This document shows, in pieces, positions 35,553 to 45,254 of a DNA stretch of 55,142 nucleotides. The notes below the pieces were generated by a model. The model saw only the letters and a program-made list of their open reading frames with translations. It made no database searches and had not been told where the DNA came from. Positions within the stretch are counted from its first letter, which is position 1, and each line of letters starts with the position of its first letter. Position numbers and translations under genes: made by a program. The DNA comes from Rhizobiales bacterium CCH10-E5 (GTDB taxonomy: Bacteria; Pseudomonadota; Alphaproteobacteria; Rhizobiales; Beijerinckiaceae): contig LSIG01000236.1 of the NCBI GenBank assembly GCA_001556125.1, forward strand, positions 1 through 55,142, given 5' to 3'.

Positions 35553-35581
35553 TTGACAGTTTTATGGCCGGGCGCGATTGT
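35553..35581 (+). promoter_or_regulatory. possible sigma-70-type promoter before livH
   Basis: TTGACA at 35553-35558 is followed after 17 bases by GATTGT (three matches to the -10 consensus). It lies 107 bases upstream of the chosen livH start in a 282-base intergenic gap that shows no gene. Confidence 0.3.
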
Positions 35582-35688
35582 CCAAATGGCAAGGCGTTGG
35601 TAGCTCTGCATGGTGATCGCATCCCGCATGCGTCGGCGTCATGCCGGCCCACGAGAACGGGAGCGGGTTCAAGGGGTCTGCGTCGTCC

Positions 35689-36606
35689 ATGGAAGTGTTC
35701 CTGCAGCAGCTCATCAACGGGCTGACCCTCGGGTCGATCTACGGCCTCATCGCCATCGGCTACACGATGGTCTTCGGCATCATCGGCATGGTGAACTTCG
35801 CCCATGGCGACATCTTCATGCTCTCGGCCTTCATCGCGCTGATCTTCTTCATGCTGATCGCCTCCTGGTTCGGGGCGGGGCTGATCGTGGTGGCGCTGAT
35901 CCTGGTCCTGGTGCTGGCGATGTTCTTCACCTCGCTCTGGAACTGGACGATCGAGCGCGTCGCCTACCGGCCCCTGCGCGGCTCCTTCCGCCTAGCCCCG
36001 CTGATCTCGGCGATCGGCATGTCGATCTTCCTGATGAACTTCGTCCAGGTCGTGCAGGGCCCGCGCAACAAGTCGACGCCGCCCATGCTCAACAAGTCGA
36101 TCACCCTGATCGAAAGCGCGACCTACCCCGTCCAGATCTCCTACAAGCAGATCGTCATCATCGTGACGACCGCGATCCTGCTGGCCGCCTTCTGGTATGT
36201 CGTGCAGAAGACGCCACTCGGCCGCGCCCAGCGCGCCTGCGAGCAGGACCGCAAGATGGCCGGCCTGCTCGGCATCGACGTCGACCGCACGATCTCGATC
36301 ACCTTCGTGATGGGCGCCGCGCTCGCGGCCGTCGCCGGCGTGATGTACCTCGTGCTCTACGGCGTGGTCAGCTTCCATGACGGCTTCGTGCCCGGCGTGA
36401 AGGCCTTTACCGCCGCCGTGCTGGGCGGCATCGGCTCCCTGCCCGGCGCCGTGATCGGCGGGCTGCTGATCGGGCTGATCGAGGTCATGTGGTCGGCCTA
36501 TTTCACCATCGACTACAAGGACGTCGCGGCCTTCTGCATCCTCGCCATCGTCCTGGTCTTCATGCCGTCGGGCATCCTCGGCCGCCCCGAAGTCGAGAAG
36601 GTCTGA
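35689..36606 (+). CDS. livH: branched-chain amino acid-type ABC transporter permease
   Basis: A 305-residue inner-membrane permease of the LivH family: [22 protein letters not shown] at the N-terminus and [20 protein letters not shown] near the C-terminus are classic. About eight hydrophobic helices. I chose the ATG at 35689 (MEVFLQQ) because homologues begin there; the frame is open to 35641. It heads livH-M-G-F, a small membrane protein and a binding protein. The ligand may be hydroxyproline or an aromatic acid rather than Leu/Ile/Val, given the upstream genes. Confidence 0.93.
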   Translation: MEVFLQQLINGLTLGSIYGLIAIGYTMVFGIIGMVNFAHGDIFMLSAFIALIFFMLIASWFGAGLIVVALILVLVLAMFFTSLWNWTIERVAYRPLRGSFRLAPLISAIGMSIFLMNFVQVVQGPRNKSTPPMLNKSITLIESATYPVQISYKQIVIIVTTAILLAAFWYVVQKTPLGRAQRACEQDRKMAGLLGIDVDRTISITFVMGAALAAVAGVMYLVLYGVVSFHDGFVPGVKAFTAAVLGGIGSLPGAVIGGLLIGLIEVMWSAYFTIDYKDVAAFCILAIVLVFMPSGILGRPEVEKV

Positions 36607-36610
36607 CGCC

Positions 36611-38002
36611 ATGGCCGCACCCGTTCCCGCCGCGACGACCGAGACTGCTCCCCGGCACGACTATGCCGCAGCCTTCAAGGAAGCCGGCTTCGCCGCGCTG
36701 ATCACCTTCGGCCTCTGCATCCCCATCATCGCCTGGGGCACGCGCCAGAACATGGACAATGTCCTGGTGCTGGACCCCCGCTGGGACGCGGTCGCCTGGG
36801 CGGTCGCCATCGTCTTCGTCGGCCGATTCGTCGTGGCGCTGCGCCAGCAGACCAAGGCGAGCCGCCAGTCGATGGTCCGCTTCCTGCCGAAGGGAACCTT
36901 CGCCTTCTTCCAGCGCCATTCGAAGCTGTTCTCGCTCTTCGGCCTGGGCTTCCTCGTCACCTTCCCGATCATTGCGATAAATCTCGCGGGCTGGGGCGGC
37001 GCGCTGAAATGGATCGACAATTTCGGCATCCAGATCCTGATCTACGTCATGCTCGGCTGGGGGCTGAACATCGTCGTCGGCCTCGCCGGCCTGCTCGATC
37101 TCGGCTACGTCGCCTTCTATGCCGTCGGCGCCTATTCCTACGCGCTGCTGGCGAAGAATTTCGGCCTGTCCTTCTGGATCCTGCTGCCGCTGTCCGGCAT
37201 CCTCGCCGCCTTCTGGGGCATGCTGCTCGGCTTCCCGGTGCTGCGCCTGCGCGGCGACTATCTGGCGATCGTGACGCTGGCCTTCGGCGAGATCATCCGC
37301 CTCGTCCTGATCAACTGGGTCGATTTTTCCGGCGGCTATGCCGGCATTTCCGGCATCCCGCGCCCGACCTTCTTCGGCATCCCCTTCAACGCCAGCGACA
37401 CTGGCTTCGCCGCCGTTTTCGGGCTCGAATTCACCCCGCTCTACCGCACGATCTTCCTCTACTACCTGATCCTGGCCCTGGCCCTTCTCACTGCCGTGGT
37501 GACGCTGCGCCTGCGCCGCCTGCCGGTCGGCCGCGCCTGGGAGGCGTTGCGCGAGGACGAGATCGCCTGCCGCTCGCTCGGCATCAACACGACCTCGACC
37601 AAGCTCACCGCCTTCTCGATCGGGGCCATGTTCGGCGGCTTCGCCGGCGCCTTCTTCTCGGCCCGCCAGGGCTTCATCTCGCCGGAATCCTTCGTCTTCA
37701 TGGAATCGGCGGTGATCCTGGCGATCGTCGTGCTCGGCGGCATGGGCTCGCTCTGGGGCTGCGCCATCGCCGCGATCGTGATGATCGGCGGCACCGAGCT
37801 GCTGCGCGAGTTGGACTGGCTGAAGGCCGTCTTCGGCAACGACTTCGACCCCACCAAGTACCGCATGCTGATCTTCGGCCTCGCCATGGTCGTGATCATG
37901 ATCTGGAAGCCGCGCGGGCTGATCTCGACCCGCGAGCCGACCGCCTTCCTGAAGGAGAAGAAGTCGATCTCCGCCGACATGGTCCAGGAGGGGCACGGCT
38001 GA
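36611..38002 (+). CDS. livM: branched-chain amino acid-type ABC transporter permease
   Basis: A 463-residue permease of the LivM family. The first 110 residues are an N-terminal extension with extra hydrophobic helices; then [23 protein letters not shown] marks the conserved core, and the EAA-like loop [15 protein letters not shown] is present. AGAAGG inside the end of livH serves as ribosome binding site, and the stop overlaps the livG start (TGATG, 38000-38004). Confidence 0.95.
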   Translation: MAAPVPAATTETAPRHDYAAAFKEAGFAALITFGLCIPIIAWGTRQNMDNVLVLDPRWDAVAWAVAIVFVGRFVVALRQQTKASRQSMVRFLPKGTFAFFQRHSKLFSLFGLGFLVTFPIIAINLAGWGGALKWIDNFGIQILIYVMLGWGLNIVVGLAGLLDLGYVAFYAVGAYSYALLAKNFGLSFWILLPLSGILAAFWGMLLGFPVLRLRGDYLAIVTLAFGEIIRLVLINWVDFSGGYAGISGIPRPTFFGIPFNASDTGFAAVFGLEFTPLYRTIFLYYLILALALLTAVVTLRLRRLPVGRAWEALREDEIACRSLGINTTSTKLTAFSIGAMFGGFAGAFFSARQGFISPESFVFMESAVILAIVVLGGMGSLWGCAIAAIVMIGGTELLRELDWLKAVFGNDFDPTKYRMLIFGLAMVVIMIWKPRGLISTREPTAFLKEKKSISADMVQEGHG

Positions 38003-38868
38003 TGGCGACTTCTCCCACCCCGAACGCGGCCCTTGGCCGCCCTCTGCTCCAGGTCGAGCACGTCACCATGCGCTTCGGCGGCCTGACCGCCGTCAACGAC
38101 CTCTCCTTCGAGGCGCGCAAGGGCGACATCACGGCGTTGATCGGCCCCAACGGCGCCGGCAAGACCACGGTGTTCAACTGCATCACCGGCTTCTACAAGC
38201 CGACCGAGGGCATGATCACCCTGACCCAGGATTCCGGCGCGAGCTATCTGCTGGAGCGCATGCCGGACTTCCAGATCTCCTGGAAGGCCAAGGTCGCCCG
38301 CACCTTCCAGAATATCCGGCTCTTCGGCGGCATGACCGTTCTGGAGAACCTGCTGGTCGCGCAGCACAACCCGCTGATGATCGCCTCGGGCTACACCTTC
38401 CTCGGGGTGCTCGGCATCGGCGGCTACAAGGCCCGCGAGAAGGAAGCGATCGAGAAGGCGAAGTTCTGGCTGGAGAAGATCAACCTGATCGACCGCGCCG
38501 ACGACCCCGCCGCCGACCTGCCCTATGGCGACCAGCGCCGGCTCGAGATCGCGCGCGCCATGTGCACCGACCCCGTCCTGCTCTGCCTCGACGAGCCGGC
38601 GGCCGGCCTCAACCCGCGCGAGAGCCATGACCTCAACATGCTGCTGCTCTCGATCCGGAAGGATCTCGGCACGGCGCTGCTGCTCATCGAGCACGACATG
38701 TCGGTGGTGATGGAGATTTCGGACCATGTCGTGGTGCTGGACTACGGCACCAAGATCGCGGACGGCACCCCGGCGGAGGTGCAGGCCGATCCGAAGGTGA
38801 TCGCGGCCTATCTCGGCGTCGACGACGACGAGGTCGAGGCCGCCGAAGCGGAGGTCGGCATCGCGTGA
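38002..38868 (+). CDS. livG: branched-chain amino acid-type ABC transporter ATPase
   Basis: A 288-residue ATPase: Walker A GPNGAGKTT, Walker B LLCLDEPAAGLNP and the H-loop LIEHDM. The signature region reads YGDQRRLEIARAM rather than LSGGQ, as is usual for LivG. AGGAGGGG at 37986-37993 precedes the ATG. An acidic C-terminal tail (VDDDEVEAAEAEV) is extra. The stop overlaps livF by 4 nt (GTGA). Confidence 0.95.
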   Translation: MATSPTPNAALGRPLLQVEHVTMRFGGLTAVNDLSFEARKGDITALIGPNGAGKTTVFNCITGFYKPTEGMITLTQDSGASYLLERMPDFQISWKAKVARTFQNIRLFGGMTVLENLLVAQHNPLMIASGYTFLGVLGIGGYKAREKEAIEKAKFWLEKINLIDRADDPAADLPYGDQRRLEIARAMCTDPVLLCLDEPAAGLNPRESHDLNMLLLSIRKDLGTALLLIEHDMSVVMEISDHVVVLDYGTKIADGTPAEVQADPKVIAAYLGVDDDEVEAAEAEVGIA

Positions 38869-39644
38869 CCGAAACCCTCGTTCAGAACCAGGCCGCTCCG
38901 CAGGCGGCCGAGCCCCCTCAGGGCCAGCCGCTGCTCAGCGTGCGCGGCGTCAAGACCTATTACGGCAAGATCATCGCCCTCAAGGGCGTCGACATGGAGG
39001 TCCGCCAGGGCGAGATCGTCACGCTGATCGGCGCCAACGGCGCCGGCAAGTCGACGCTGATGATGACGATCTTCGGCAATCCGCAGGCCCGCGAAGGCAC
39101 CATTACCTATGAGGGCCGCGACATCACCAAGATGCCGAGCCATCTGATCGCGCGCCTCGGCATCGCTCAATCGCCGGAAGGCCGCCGCATCTTCCCGCGC
39201 ATGACCGTCTTCGAGAACCTGCAGATGGGGGCGGCGCTGCGCGACCTCTCCCATTTCGACGAGGATCTCGAGAAGATCTGCACTCTCTTCCCGCGCATCC
39301 GCGAGCGCCTGCAGCAGCGCGGCGGCACGCTGTCCGGCGGCGAGCAGCAGATGGTCGCGATCGCGCGCGCCCTGATGGCCCGCCCCAAGCTGCTGCTGCT
39401 GGACGAGCCCTCGCTCGGCCTCGCCCCGCTGATCGTCAAGCAGATCTTCGAGGCGATCCGCGAGCTCAACCGCACCCAGGGGCTCACCGTGTTCCTGGTC
39501 GAGCAGAATGCCTTCCACGCGCTCAAGCTCGCCCATCGCGGCTATGTCATGGTCAACGGCGTCGTCACCATGAGCGGCACCGGCCAGGAGCTGCTGGCCA
39601 ATCCCCAGGTGCGCGCCGCCTATCTCGAAGGCGGGAGGCACTGA
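38865..39644 (+). CDS. livF: branched-chain amino acid-type ABC transporter ATPase
   Basis: A 259-residue ATPase with Walker A GANGAGKST, signature LSGGEQQM, Walker B LLLLDEPSLGLAP and VEQNAFHAL. The start is GTG at 38865 overlapping the livG stop. The first 24 residues are a Gln/Ala/Pro-rich leader. Confidence 0.95.
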   Translation: MTETLVQNQAAPQAAEPPQGQPLLSVRGVKTYYGKIIALKGVDMEVRQGEIVTLIGANGAGKSTLMMTIFGNPQAREGTITYEGRDITKMPSHLIARLGIAQSPEGRRIFPRMTVFENLQMGAALRDLSHFDEDLEKICTLFPRIRERLQQRGGTLSGGEQQMVAIARALMARPKLLLLDEPSLGLAPLIVKQIFEAIRELNRTQGLTVFLVEQNAFHALKLAHRGYVMVNGVVTMSGTGQELLANPQVRAAYLEGGRH

Positions 39645-39645
39645 C

Positions 39646-40020
39646 ATGCAGGGCATCCTCTACGAAGAACCGACGGTCTGGCTCTTCCTGCTGGTTACGG
39701 TGGTGATGGGCGGCTGGCTGGCCTGGATGACAGGGCGCGCCATGGCGCTGACCTGGAAGCCGAAGTATCAGCTCGTGCTCTATGTCCTCGTCCTCGGGCT
39801 GGTCGTCCGCTTCATCCATTTCGCCCTGTTCGAGGCGACGCTGCTGACGCTGCACTACTACGTCGTCGACACGATCATCCTCATGGGCTTCGCCTTCGCC
39901 GGCTGGCGCTACCATCGCGCGAAGCAGATGACGACGCAGTATCGCTGGCTCTTCGAGCGCACCGGCCCGTTTGGCTGGAAGCCCCGGCCCGGCGTTGAAA
40001 TCAAAGACGAATTGGCCTGA
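39646..40020 (+). CDS. small integral membrane protein of the liv cluster (DUF6867-like)
   Basis: A 124-residue protein with three likely transmembrane helices (about 10-32, 43-63 and 72-90) and a basic C-terminal tail. It starts one base after the livF stop, so it is co-translated. I recall a similar unnamed gene between livF and the binding protein in related Hyphomicrobiales. Function is unknown; an accessory role in the transporter is inferred from place. Confidence 0.8.
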   Translation: MQGILYEEPTVWLFLLVTVVMGGWLAWMTGRAMALTWKPKYQLVLYVLVLGLVVRFIHFALFEATLLTLHYYVVDTIILMGFAFAGWRYHRAKQMTTQYRWLFERTGPFGWKPRPGVEIKDELA

Positions 40021-40150
40021 GAAGGCGGCGAGCTTGACGCGTGACAGACCCTGGAAAACGCGCAACACTGCGTGCCACGGTGACATCCGCGCCGAGACGG
40101 GCGAGCAATGACCGTCCGTTCATGACGACAATGCAGGGGAGTCTCATCTC

Positions 40151-41266
40151 ATGAAGAAACTGCTGTTGAGCAGCATCGCGCTCGGCGCGGTCCTCGCCTT
40201 CTCGGGCGTGGCCAACGCCCAGATCAAGCTCGGCGTCGCCGGCCCGATCACCGGCCCCAACGCCGCCTTCGGCGCGCAGCTGAAGAACGGGACGGAGCAG
40301 GCCGTCGAGGACATCAACGCCGCCGGCGGCATCCTCGGCCAGAAGATCACCGTCACGGTCGGCGACGACGTTTCCGATCCGAAGCAGGGCGTCTCGGTCG
40401 CCAACAAGTTCGTCGGCGACGGCGTGAAATGGGTCGTCGGCCACTTCAACTCCGGCGTCACCATGCCGGCCTCGGAAGTCTATGCCGAGAACGGCATCCT
40501 GATGATCTCGCCTTCGGCCACCAACCCGAAGATCACCGAGCGCGGTCTCTGGAACGTCTTCCGCACCTGCGGTCGTGACGACCAGCAGGGCGAGGTCGCG
40601 GCGGCCTATATCGCGAAGAACTTCAAGGACAAGAAGATCGCGGTCATCCACGACAAGACGACCTATGGCCAGGGCCTGGCCGACGAGACCCGCAAGGGCC
40701 TGACCAAGGCCGGCATCAAGGACGTGCTCTATGAGGGCGTGAACGCCGGCGAGAAGGATTTCTCGGCGCTCATCTCGAAGATCAAATCCGTGGGCGCCGA
40801 CTTCGTCTACTGGGGCGGCCTGCACACCGAGGGCGGCCTGATCGTGCGCCAGATGCGCGACCAGGGCGTCAAGGCCGTGCTGATCTCCGGCGACGGCATC
40901 ACGACCGACGAGTTCGCCACGATCGGCGGCCCCGGCGTCGAAGGCACGCTGATGACCTTCCCGCCGGACCCGCAGAAGCGCCCGGAGGCCGCCGCGGTTA
41001 TCAAGAAGTTCGAGGCCAAGAACTTCAAGCCCGAGGCCTACACCCTCTACAGCTACGCCGCCGTCCAGATCATGGCCGAAGGCGCCAAGCGCGCGAACTC
41101 GACCGATCCCAAGAAGATCTCCGAGGCGCTGCGCGGCGGCCAGGCGGTCAAGACCGTCATCGGCGACATCGCCTTCGACAAGAAGGGCGACATCACCCGC
41201 CCCGACTACACAATGTACACCTGGAAGAAGGGCGCCGACGGCAAGATCACCTATGTCGAGAATTGA
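40151..41266 (+). CDS. periplasmic branched-chain amino acid-type binding protein
   Basis: A 371-residue solute-binding protein with a signal peptide (MKKLLLSSIALGAVLAFSG, cleaved about ANA|Q at 23). IKLGVAGPITGPNAAFGAQ and HFNSGVTMPASEVYAENG are typical LivJ/K segments. It delivers ligand to LivHMGF. A strong terminator follows 50 bases after the stop, closing the transporter unit. The ligand is not decided by sequence. Confidence 0.93.
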   Translation: MKKLLLSSIALGAVLAFSGVANAQIKLGVAGPITGPNAAFGAQLKNGTEQAVEDINAAGGILGQKITVTVGDDVSDPKQGVSVANKFVGDGVKWVVGHFNSGVTMPASEVYAENGILMISPSATNPKITERGLWNVFRTCGRDDQQGEVAAAYIAKNFKDKKIAVIHDKTTYGQGLADETRKGLTKAGIKDVLYEGVNAGEKDFSALISKIKSVGADFVYWGGLHTEGGLIVRQMRDQGVKAVLISGDGITTDEFATIGGPGVEGTLMTFPPDPQKRPEAAAVIKKFEAKNFKPEAYTLYSYAAVQIMAEGAKRANSTDPKKISEALRGGQAVKTVIGDIAFDKKGDITRPDYTMYTWKKGADGKITYVEN

Positions 41267-41318
41267 TCTCCAAGGATCTCTGACCTTCGAGACTGATCGC
41301 CTCAGCGCGTGACACGAG

Positions 41319-41352
41319 ACCGCCCCGGTGAAAGCCGGGGCGGTTTTGTTTT
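41319..41352 (+). terminator. intrinsic terminator of the liv operon
   Basis: CCGCCCCGG (41320-41328) pairs perfectly with CCGGGGCGG (41335-41343) across a 6-base loop, followed by TTTTGTTTT. Confidence 0.92.
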
Positions 41353-41388
41353 GAGGCAAGTTCGAGCGCGATCTGTCCCTGATACGCG

Positions 41389-41493
41389 CGGTCATCCTGG
41401 CCGCAGCGAAAGCGAAGACCCGGGATCCATTCCGAAACGGTTGAGGCATGGATCCCGGATCGGCGCGGCGTTGCCGCTTGTCCGGGATGACCG
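41389..41493. repeat. palindromic intergenic repeat, copy 2
   Basis: Second copy of the 31060-31157 element. It opens CGGTCATCC and closes GGATGACCG, and shares CCCGGGATCCATTCCG-like and GGCATGGATCCCGGATC blocks with copy 1. It lies between the liv terminator and the hydrolase gene. Confidence 0.75.
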
Positions 41494-41511
41494 AGCGGGT
41501 CGGACCAGGAC

Positions 41512-42102
41512 TCAGCCCTGAATCGGTTTCTGCGGAACCGCCGTCAAGCTCCTGAGAAAGCCCGCGAAACGCAGCAGGCCATCGGGCCAGGGGCCATGGC
41601 CGGATTCGGTGTTGAGGTGCCCGCTCTCGCCGGCGTCGACGAATTCGGAACCCCAGGCCTCGGCCAGTTCCTTCGCCTCATCCGGCGTGCAGTAGGGATC
41701 GTTGCTGCTGGCGATCAGCACGCTGCGGAAAGGCAGCGTCTCGCGCCGGTGGGCGGCGAAAGCCGGCGTCATGCCAGGCAGTTCGCGCTTGGCCCGCTCG
41801 GCCGCGGGCGCCACCAGAAAGGCTCCCGCCACCTCGCCGGGGTGGAGATGCTCGGCGGCATGCGCAATCGCGCTGACGCCGCAGGAATGCCCGACCAGCA
41901 CGACCGGCCGCGTCGCCGGCCGCGTCGCCGCCCGCACCGCCGCGACGATGCGCTCCGCCCAGAGCCGCGACGGCACATGCCAGTCCTCCTGCTCGACCAC
42001 CCGCGCGGTCGAGAGCTTGGCGACCCAGCGGCTCTGCCAATGATCGGGCCCCGAACCGGACCAGCCGGGAACGATGAGAATGTCGGTGTCGGAGGTTTTC
42101 AT
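41512..42102 (-). CDS. RBBP9/YdeN family serine hydrolase
   Basis: A 196-residue alpha/beta hydrolase: VPGWSGSGPDHWQSRW (11-26), nucleophile elbow GHSCG (Ser73), Asp in SSNDPYC and His in ESGHLN. The family comprises small hydrolases of unknown natural substrate. It starts 4 bases after the stop of the orphan antitoxin gene, so the two share a transcript. A duplicated ATRP at 59-66 marks a small internal repeat. Confidence 0.9.
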   Translation of the reverse strand: MKTSDTDILIVPGWSGSGPDHWQSRWVAKLSTARVVEQEDWHVPSRLWAERIVAAVRAATRPATRPVVLVGHSCGVSAIAHAAEHLHPGEVAGAFLVAPAAERAKRELPGMTPAFAAHRRETLPFRSVLIASSNDPYCTPDEAKELAEAWGSEFVDAGESGHLNTESGHGPWPDGLLRFAGFLRSLTAVPQKPIQG

Positions 42103-42106
42103 GCGT

Positions 42107-42286
42107 TCAGACGGCCCGGCCCGTCTCCGGCTCGGGGCGCTTCGCTGAAACCGGCTCGGGGGTCCGCTCCGGTACGAAGGTCGCGACGACTTTGCCGCGT
42201 CGCGACACGGAGATCGTCTCGCCGCGCTCCACCCGGTCGAGCAATTCGCTCCAGCGCCTGCGCGCCTCGGTCACGGTCATCTGCAT
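42107..42286 (-). CDS. Phd/YefM-type antitoxin, orphan
   Basis: A 59-residue protein with the prevent-host-death N-terminal fold (MTVTEARRRWSELLDRVERG, then ETISVSRRGKVVATFVP). These proteins repress their own promoter and neutralise a PIN or RelE/Doc toxin. No toxin gene lies on either side: the next gene is a serine hydrolase, 4 bases away. The start at 42286 (MQMTVTE) is chosen; the frame is open to 42325. It may be a solitary regulator. Confidence 0.8.
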   Translation of the reverse strand: MQMTVTEARRRWSELLDRVERGETISVSRRGKVVATFVPERTPEPVSAKRPEPETGRAV

Positions 42287-42321
42287 GCCACAACTGTAAT
42301 GGCCGCCCGCTCGGGACTCAA

Positions 42322-43629
42322 TCACCCCTCCCCGAACACCCGGGCGAAGATCGTGTCGACATGCTTGAAGTGATAGCCCTCGTCGAACATCGCCTCGAGC
42401 TCGGCGTCCGAGAGCCGCGCGGTGACATCGGTATCGGCCTTGAGGTTGGTGAGGAAGTCCTCGCCATGCTCCCAGGTCCGCATCGCGTTGCGCTGGACCA
42501 TCGCATAGCTGTCCTCGCGGCTCGCGCCGGCCTGCGTCAGGGCGAGCAGCACGCGCTGCGAGTTGTGCAGGCCGCCGAGCTTGTCGAGGTTGCGGCGCAT
42601 GTTGGCGGGGTAGATCAGCAGCTTGTCGACGACGCCCGTCAGCCGCGCCAGGGCGAAATCGAGCGTCACGGTGGCGTCGGGGCCGATCATGCGCTCGACG
42701 CTCGAATGCGAGATGTCGCGCTCATGCCAGAGCGCGACATTCTCCAGCGCCGGCACGACCATGCCGCGCACGAGGCGGGCGAGGCCGGTCAGGTTCTCGG
42801 TCAGCACCGGGTTGCGCTTGTGCGGCATCGCCGAGGAGCCCTTCTGGCCCGGCGAGAAGAACTCCTCGGCCTCATAGACCTCGGTGCGCTGGAGATGGCG
42901 GATCTCGGTCGCCAGCCGCTCGATCGAGGAGGCGACGACGCCCAGCGTGGCGAAATACATCGCGTGCCGGTCGCGCGGGATCACCTGCGTCGAGACCGGC
43001 TCGACGGTCAGCCCCATCTTCTGCGCCACATAGGCTTCGACGCTGGGGTCGATATTGGCGAAGGTGCCGACCGCGCCCGAGATCGCGCAGGTCGCGATCT
43101 CCGCACGCGCCGCCACGAGCCGGGCCCGGCAGCGATCGAACTCGGCATAGGCCTGGGCGAGCTTGAGCCCAAAGGTCACCGGCTCGGCATGGATGCCGTG
43201 CGAGCGGCCGATCGTCGGGGTGAATTTGTGCTCGAAGGCGCGGCGCCTGATGGCGGCCAGGAGCGCGTCGACATCGGCGATGAGAATATCGGTGGCGCGC
43301 GCCAGCTGCACCGAGAGCGTCGTGTCGAGGATGTCCGAGGAGGTCATGCCCTGGTGGACGAAGCGCGCCTCGGGGCCGACGATCTCGGCCAGATGCGTCA
43401 GGAAGGCGATGACGTCATGCTTGGTGACGCGCTCGATCTCGTCGATCCGGGCGACGTCGAAGGTGGCGTCCTTGGCCTTGGCCCAGATCGTCGCGGCCGC
43501 CTCCTTCGGCACGACACCGAGCTCGGCCAGCTTGTCGGTGGCATGCGCCTCGATCTCGAACCAGATCCGGAACCGCGTCTGCGGCTCCCAGATGGCGACC
43601 ATATCGGGGCGGGAATAGCGCGGGATCAT
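42322..43629 (-). CDS. purB: adenylosuccinate lyase
   Basis: A 435-residue lyase of the fumarase superfamily that acts twice in purine synthesis (SAICAR and adenylosuccinate). MIPRYSRPDMVAIWEPQ is the standard start; GSSAMPHKRNP, HQGMTSSDILDT and the SSVERMIGPD segment support PurB. The start is ATG at 43629; the longer frame to 43731 runs into the repeat. Confidence 0.97.
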   Translation of the reverse strand: MIPRYSRPDMVAIWEPQTRFRIWFEIEAHATDKLAELGVVPKEAAATIWAKAKDATFDVARIDEIERVTKHDVIAFLTHLAEIVGPEARFVHQGMTSSDILDTTLSVQLARATDILIADVDALLAAIRRRAFEHKFTPTIGRSHGIHAEPVTFGLKLAQAYAEFDRCRARLVAARAEIATCAISGAVGTFANIDPSVEAYVAQKMGLTVEPVSTQVIPRDRHAMYFATLGVVASSIERLATEIRHLQRTEVYEAEEFFSPGQKGSSAMPHKRNPVLTENLTGLARLVRGMVVPALENVALWHERDISHSSVERMIGPDATVTLDFALARLTGVVDKLLIYPANMRRNLDKLGGLHNSQRVLLALTQAGASREDSYAMVQRNAMRTWEHGEDFLTNLKADTDVTARLSDAELEAMFDEGYHFKHVDTIFARVFGEG

Positions 43630-43651
43630 GCTCGTCTCAGCCTCTGCACCG

Positions 43652-43746
43652 CCGTCATGCTCGGCCTTGTGCCGAGCATCCACGACTTGAACACCGACCT
43701 TGATCGACGAAGACGTGGATGGTCGGGACAAGCCCGACCATGACGG
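43652..43746. repeat. cruciform-like intergenic repeat between rpe and purB
   Basis: Perfect outer arms CCGTCATG (43652-43659) and CATGACGG (43739-43746) enclose two hairpins, GCTCGGCCTTGTGCCGAGC (43659-43677) and GGTCGGGACAAGCCCGACC (43721-43739), plus paired ATCCACG (43678-43684)/CGTGGAT (43714-43720). The start resembles the repeat at the right edge of the window (55083). Confidence 0.78.
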
Positions 43747-43770
43747 TCAACGCCGCAGATCGGCAAAATC

Positions 43771-44454
43771 TCAAACCCAATCGCCCCGCGCGGCCTCGGC
43801 CGCCTTGCGGATCGCAGCAATGTTGCCGGCATAGGCGGCCGGACCGCCCTTGAAGACCGCCGAGCCCGCGACGATGACGTCGGCGCCGGCCTTGGCCGCC
43901 AGCGGCGCGGTCTCGACCGTCGCCCCGCCGTCGATCTCGAGCGAAATCGGTCGCTCGCCGATCAGCGCCCTCACCTGCGCGATCTTCGGCAGCACGGAAT
44001 GAATGAAGCTCTGCCCGCCGAAGCCCGGATTGACGGTCATCAGCAGGATCAGGTCGAGATCGTCCAGCAGCGGCTCGACCATGGCCGCCGGCGTACCGGG
44101 ATTGAGGACGATGCCGGCCTGCTTGCCCTGCGCCTTGATCGCCTGCAGCGTCCGGTGCGGATGCGGGCCGGCCTCGACATGGAAGGAGATCAGGTCGGCG
44201 CCGGCCTTGGCGAAGGCTTCGACATACGGGTCGACCGGCGCGATCATCAGATGCACGTCGAAGAACTTGGTCGTGTGCGGGCGGATCGCCTTCAGCACAT
44301 CCGGCCCGAAGGTGATGTTGGGCACGAAATGCCCGTCCATCACGTCGCAATGGATCCAGTCGGCGCCGGCGGCATCGATCGCGCGCACCTCCTCGCCGAG
44401 CTTCGAGAAATCGGCCGAGAGGATCGAGGGGGCGATGCGGATGGGGGCGCTCAT
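43771..44454 (-). CDS. rpe: ribulose-phosphate 3-epimerase
   Basis: A 227-residue TIM-barrel enzyme of the pentose phosphate and Calvin pathways. [42 protein letters not shown] and [14 protein letters not shown] are all standard motifs. Start at 44454. Confidence 0.97.
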   Translation of the reverse strand: MSAPIRIAPSILSADFSKLGEEVRAIDAAGADWIHCDVMDGHFVPNITFGPDVLKAIRPHTTKFFDVHLMIAPVDPYVEAFAKAGADLISFHVEAGPHPHRTLQAIKAQGKQAGIVLNPGTPAAMVEPLLDDLDLILLMTVNPGFGGQSFIHSVLPKIAQVRALIGERPISLEIDGGATVETAPLAAKAGADVIVAGSAVFKGGPAAYAGNIAAIRKAAEAARGDWV

Positions 44455-44532
44455 GCCGCGCGGTTTAAAGCATGGACCCGGCGAAGGGAATTGCGGATTC
44501 GCAGCCCCGGCCCCGCAACCGGGGGAACGGGT

Positions 44533-45210
44533 TCAGCGCATTGCGACCGGCACAGAGAGCCGCCGATCCGCCTCCGCGATCTCGGCCGCTGCCAGCGCGA
44601 AGGCCGGCCGCTCGCGCAGCCGCGAAAACCAGCCCGACAGCCCGGGATGCCCGGCGAAGGACGGCCCGCCCAGCCGCCGGCCGAAGAGCAGCCCCATGAA
44701 CAGCGCGATGTCGGCGGCACACAGCCCCGGCCCGAAGAACGCCCGCCCCGCCAGCCGCTCCTCCAGCCGGGCGTGATGGCCGGCGAGCGTCTCCTCCGCG
44801 ATCAGCGCATCCGCCTCCTGCGCCGCCCGCCGCGCCGGGTCGGCGGGCCGCGGCCCGGTGCGGTGCATCAGCGGCTTCAGCGCCTGCAGCAGGATCTCGT
44901 CGGCGAAGAGCTCGTCGAGCCGGCACTGGGCCCGCTCGGCCGGGCTGCCCGGATAGAGCGGGATCTCGGGATAGGCCTCGTCGAGATATTCGATGATCAC
45001 CGTCGAGTCGTAGAGCACGAGCCCGGCATCGCTGAGCACTGGCACCTGGCCCTTGGGATTGAGCGCCAGCACCTCGGGATGCTTCGGGTCGTAGCCGGTC
45101 GTCTGGTTGAAGGGGACCATCACCCGCTCGAAGCGCAGCCCCTTCTCGCGCAGCGCAATCTCGACCTTCCACGAGAACAGGCTGAGCGGGCCGCTATAGA
45201 GGGTGATCAT
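44533..45210 (-). CDS. glutathione S-transferase family protein
   Basis: A 225-residue protein with an N-terminal thioredoxin-like domain (ITLYSGPLSLFSWKVEIALRE; glutathione site QVPVLSDAGLVLYDSTVI, 55-72) and a C-terminal helical domain. The start at 45210 has GGAG eight bases upstream; six further residues are open to 45228. The substrate is unknown. Confidence 0.9.
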   Translation of the reverse strand: MITLYSGPLSLFSWKVEIALREKGLRFERVMVPFNQTTGYDPKHPEVLALNPKGQVPVLSDAGLVLYDSTVIIEYLDEAYPEIPLYPGSPAERAQCRLDELFADEILLQALKPLMHRTGPRPADPARRAAQEADALIAEETLAGHHARLEERLAGRAFFGPGLCAADIALFMGLLFGRRLGGPSFAGHPGLSGWFSRLRERPAFALAAAEIAEADRRLSVPVAMR

Positions 45211-45254
45211 GGGGCAACTCCGATGCAACGGAGCGACCTTCGCAGGACCGGACG

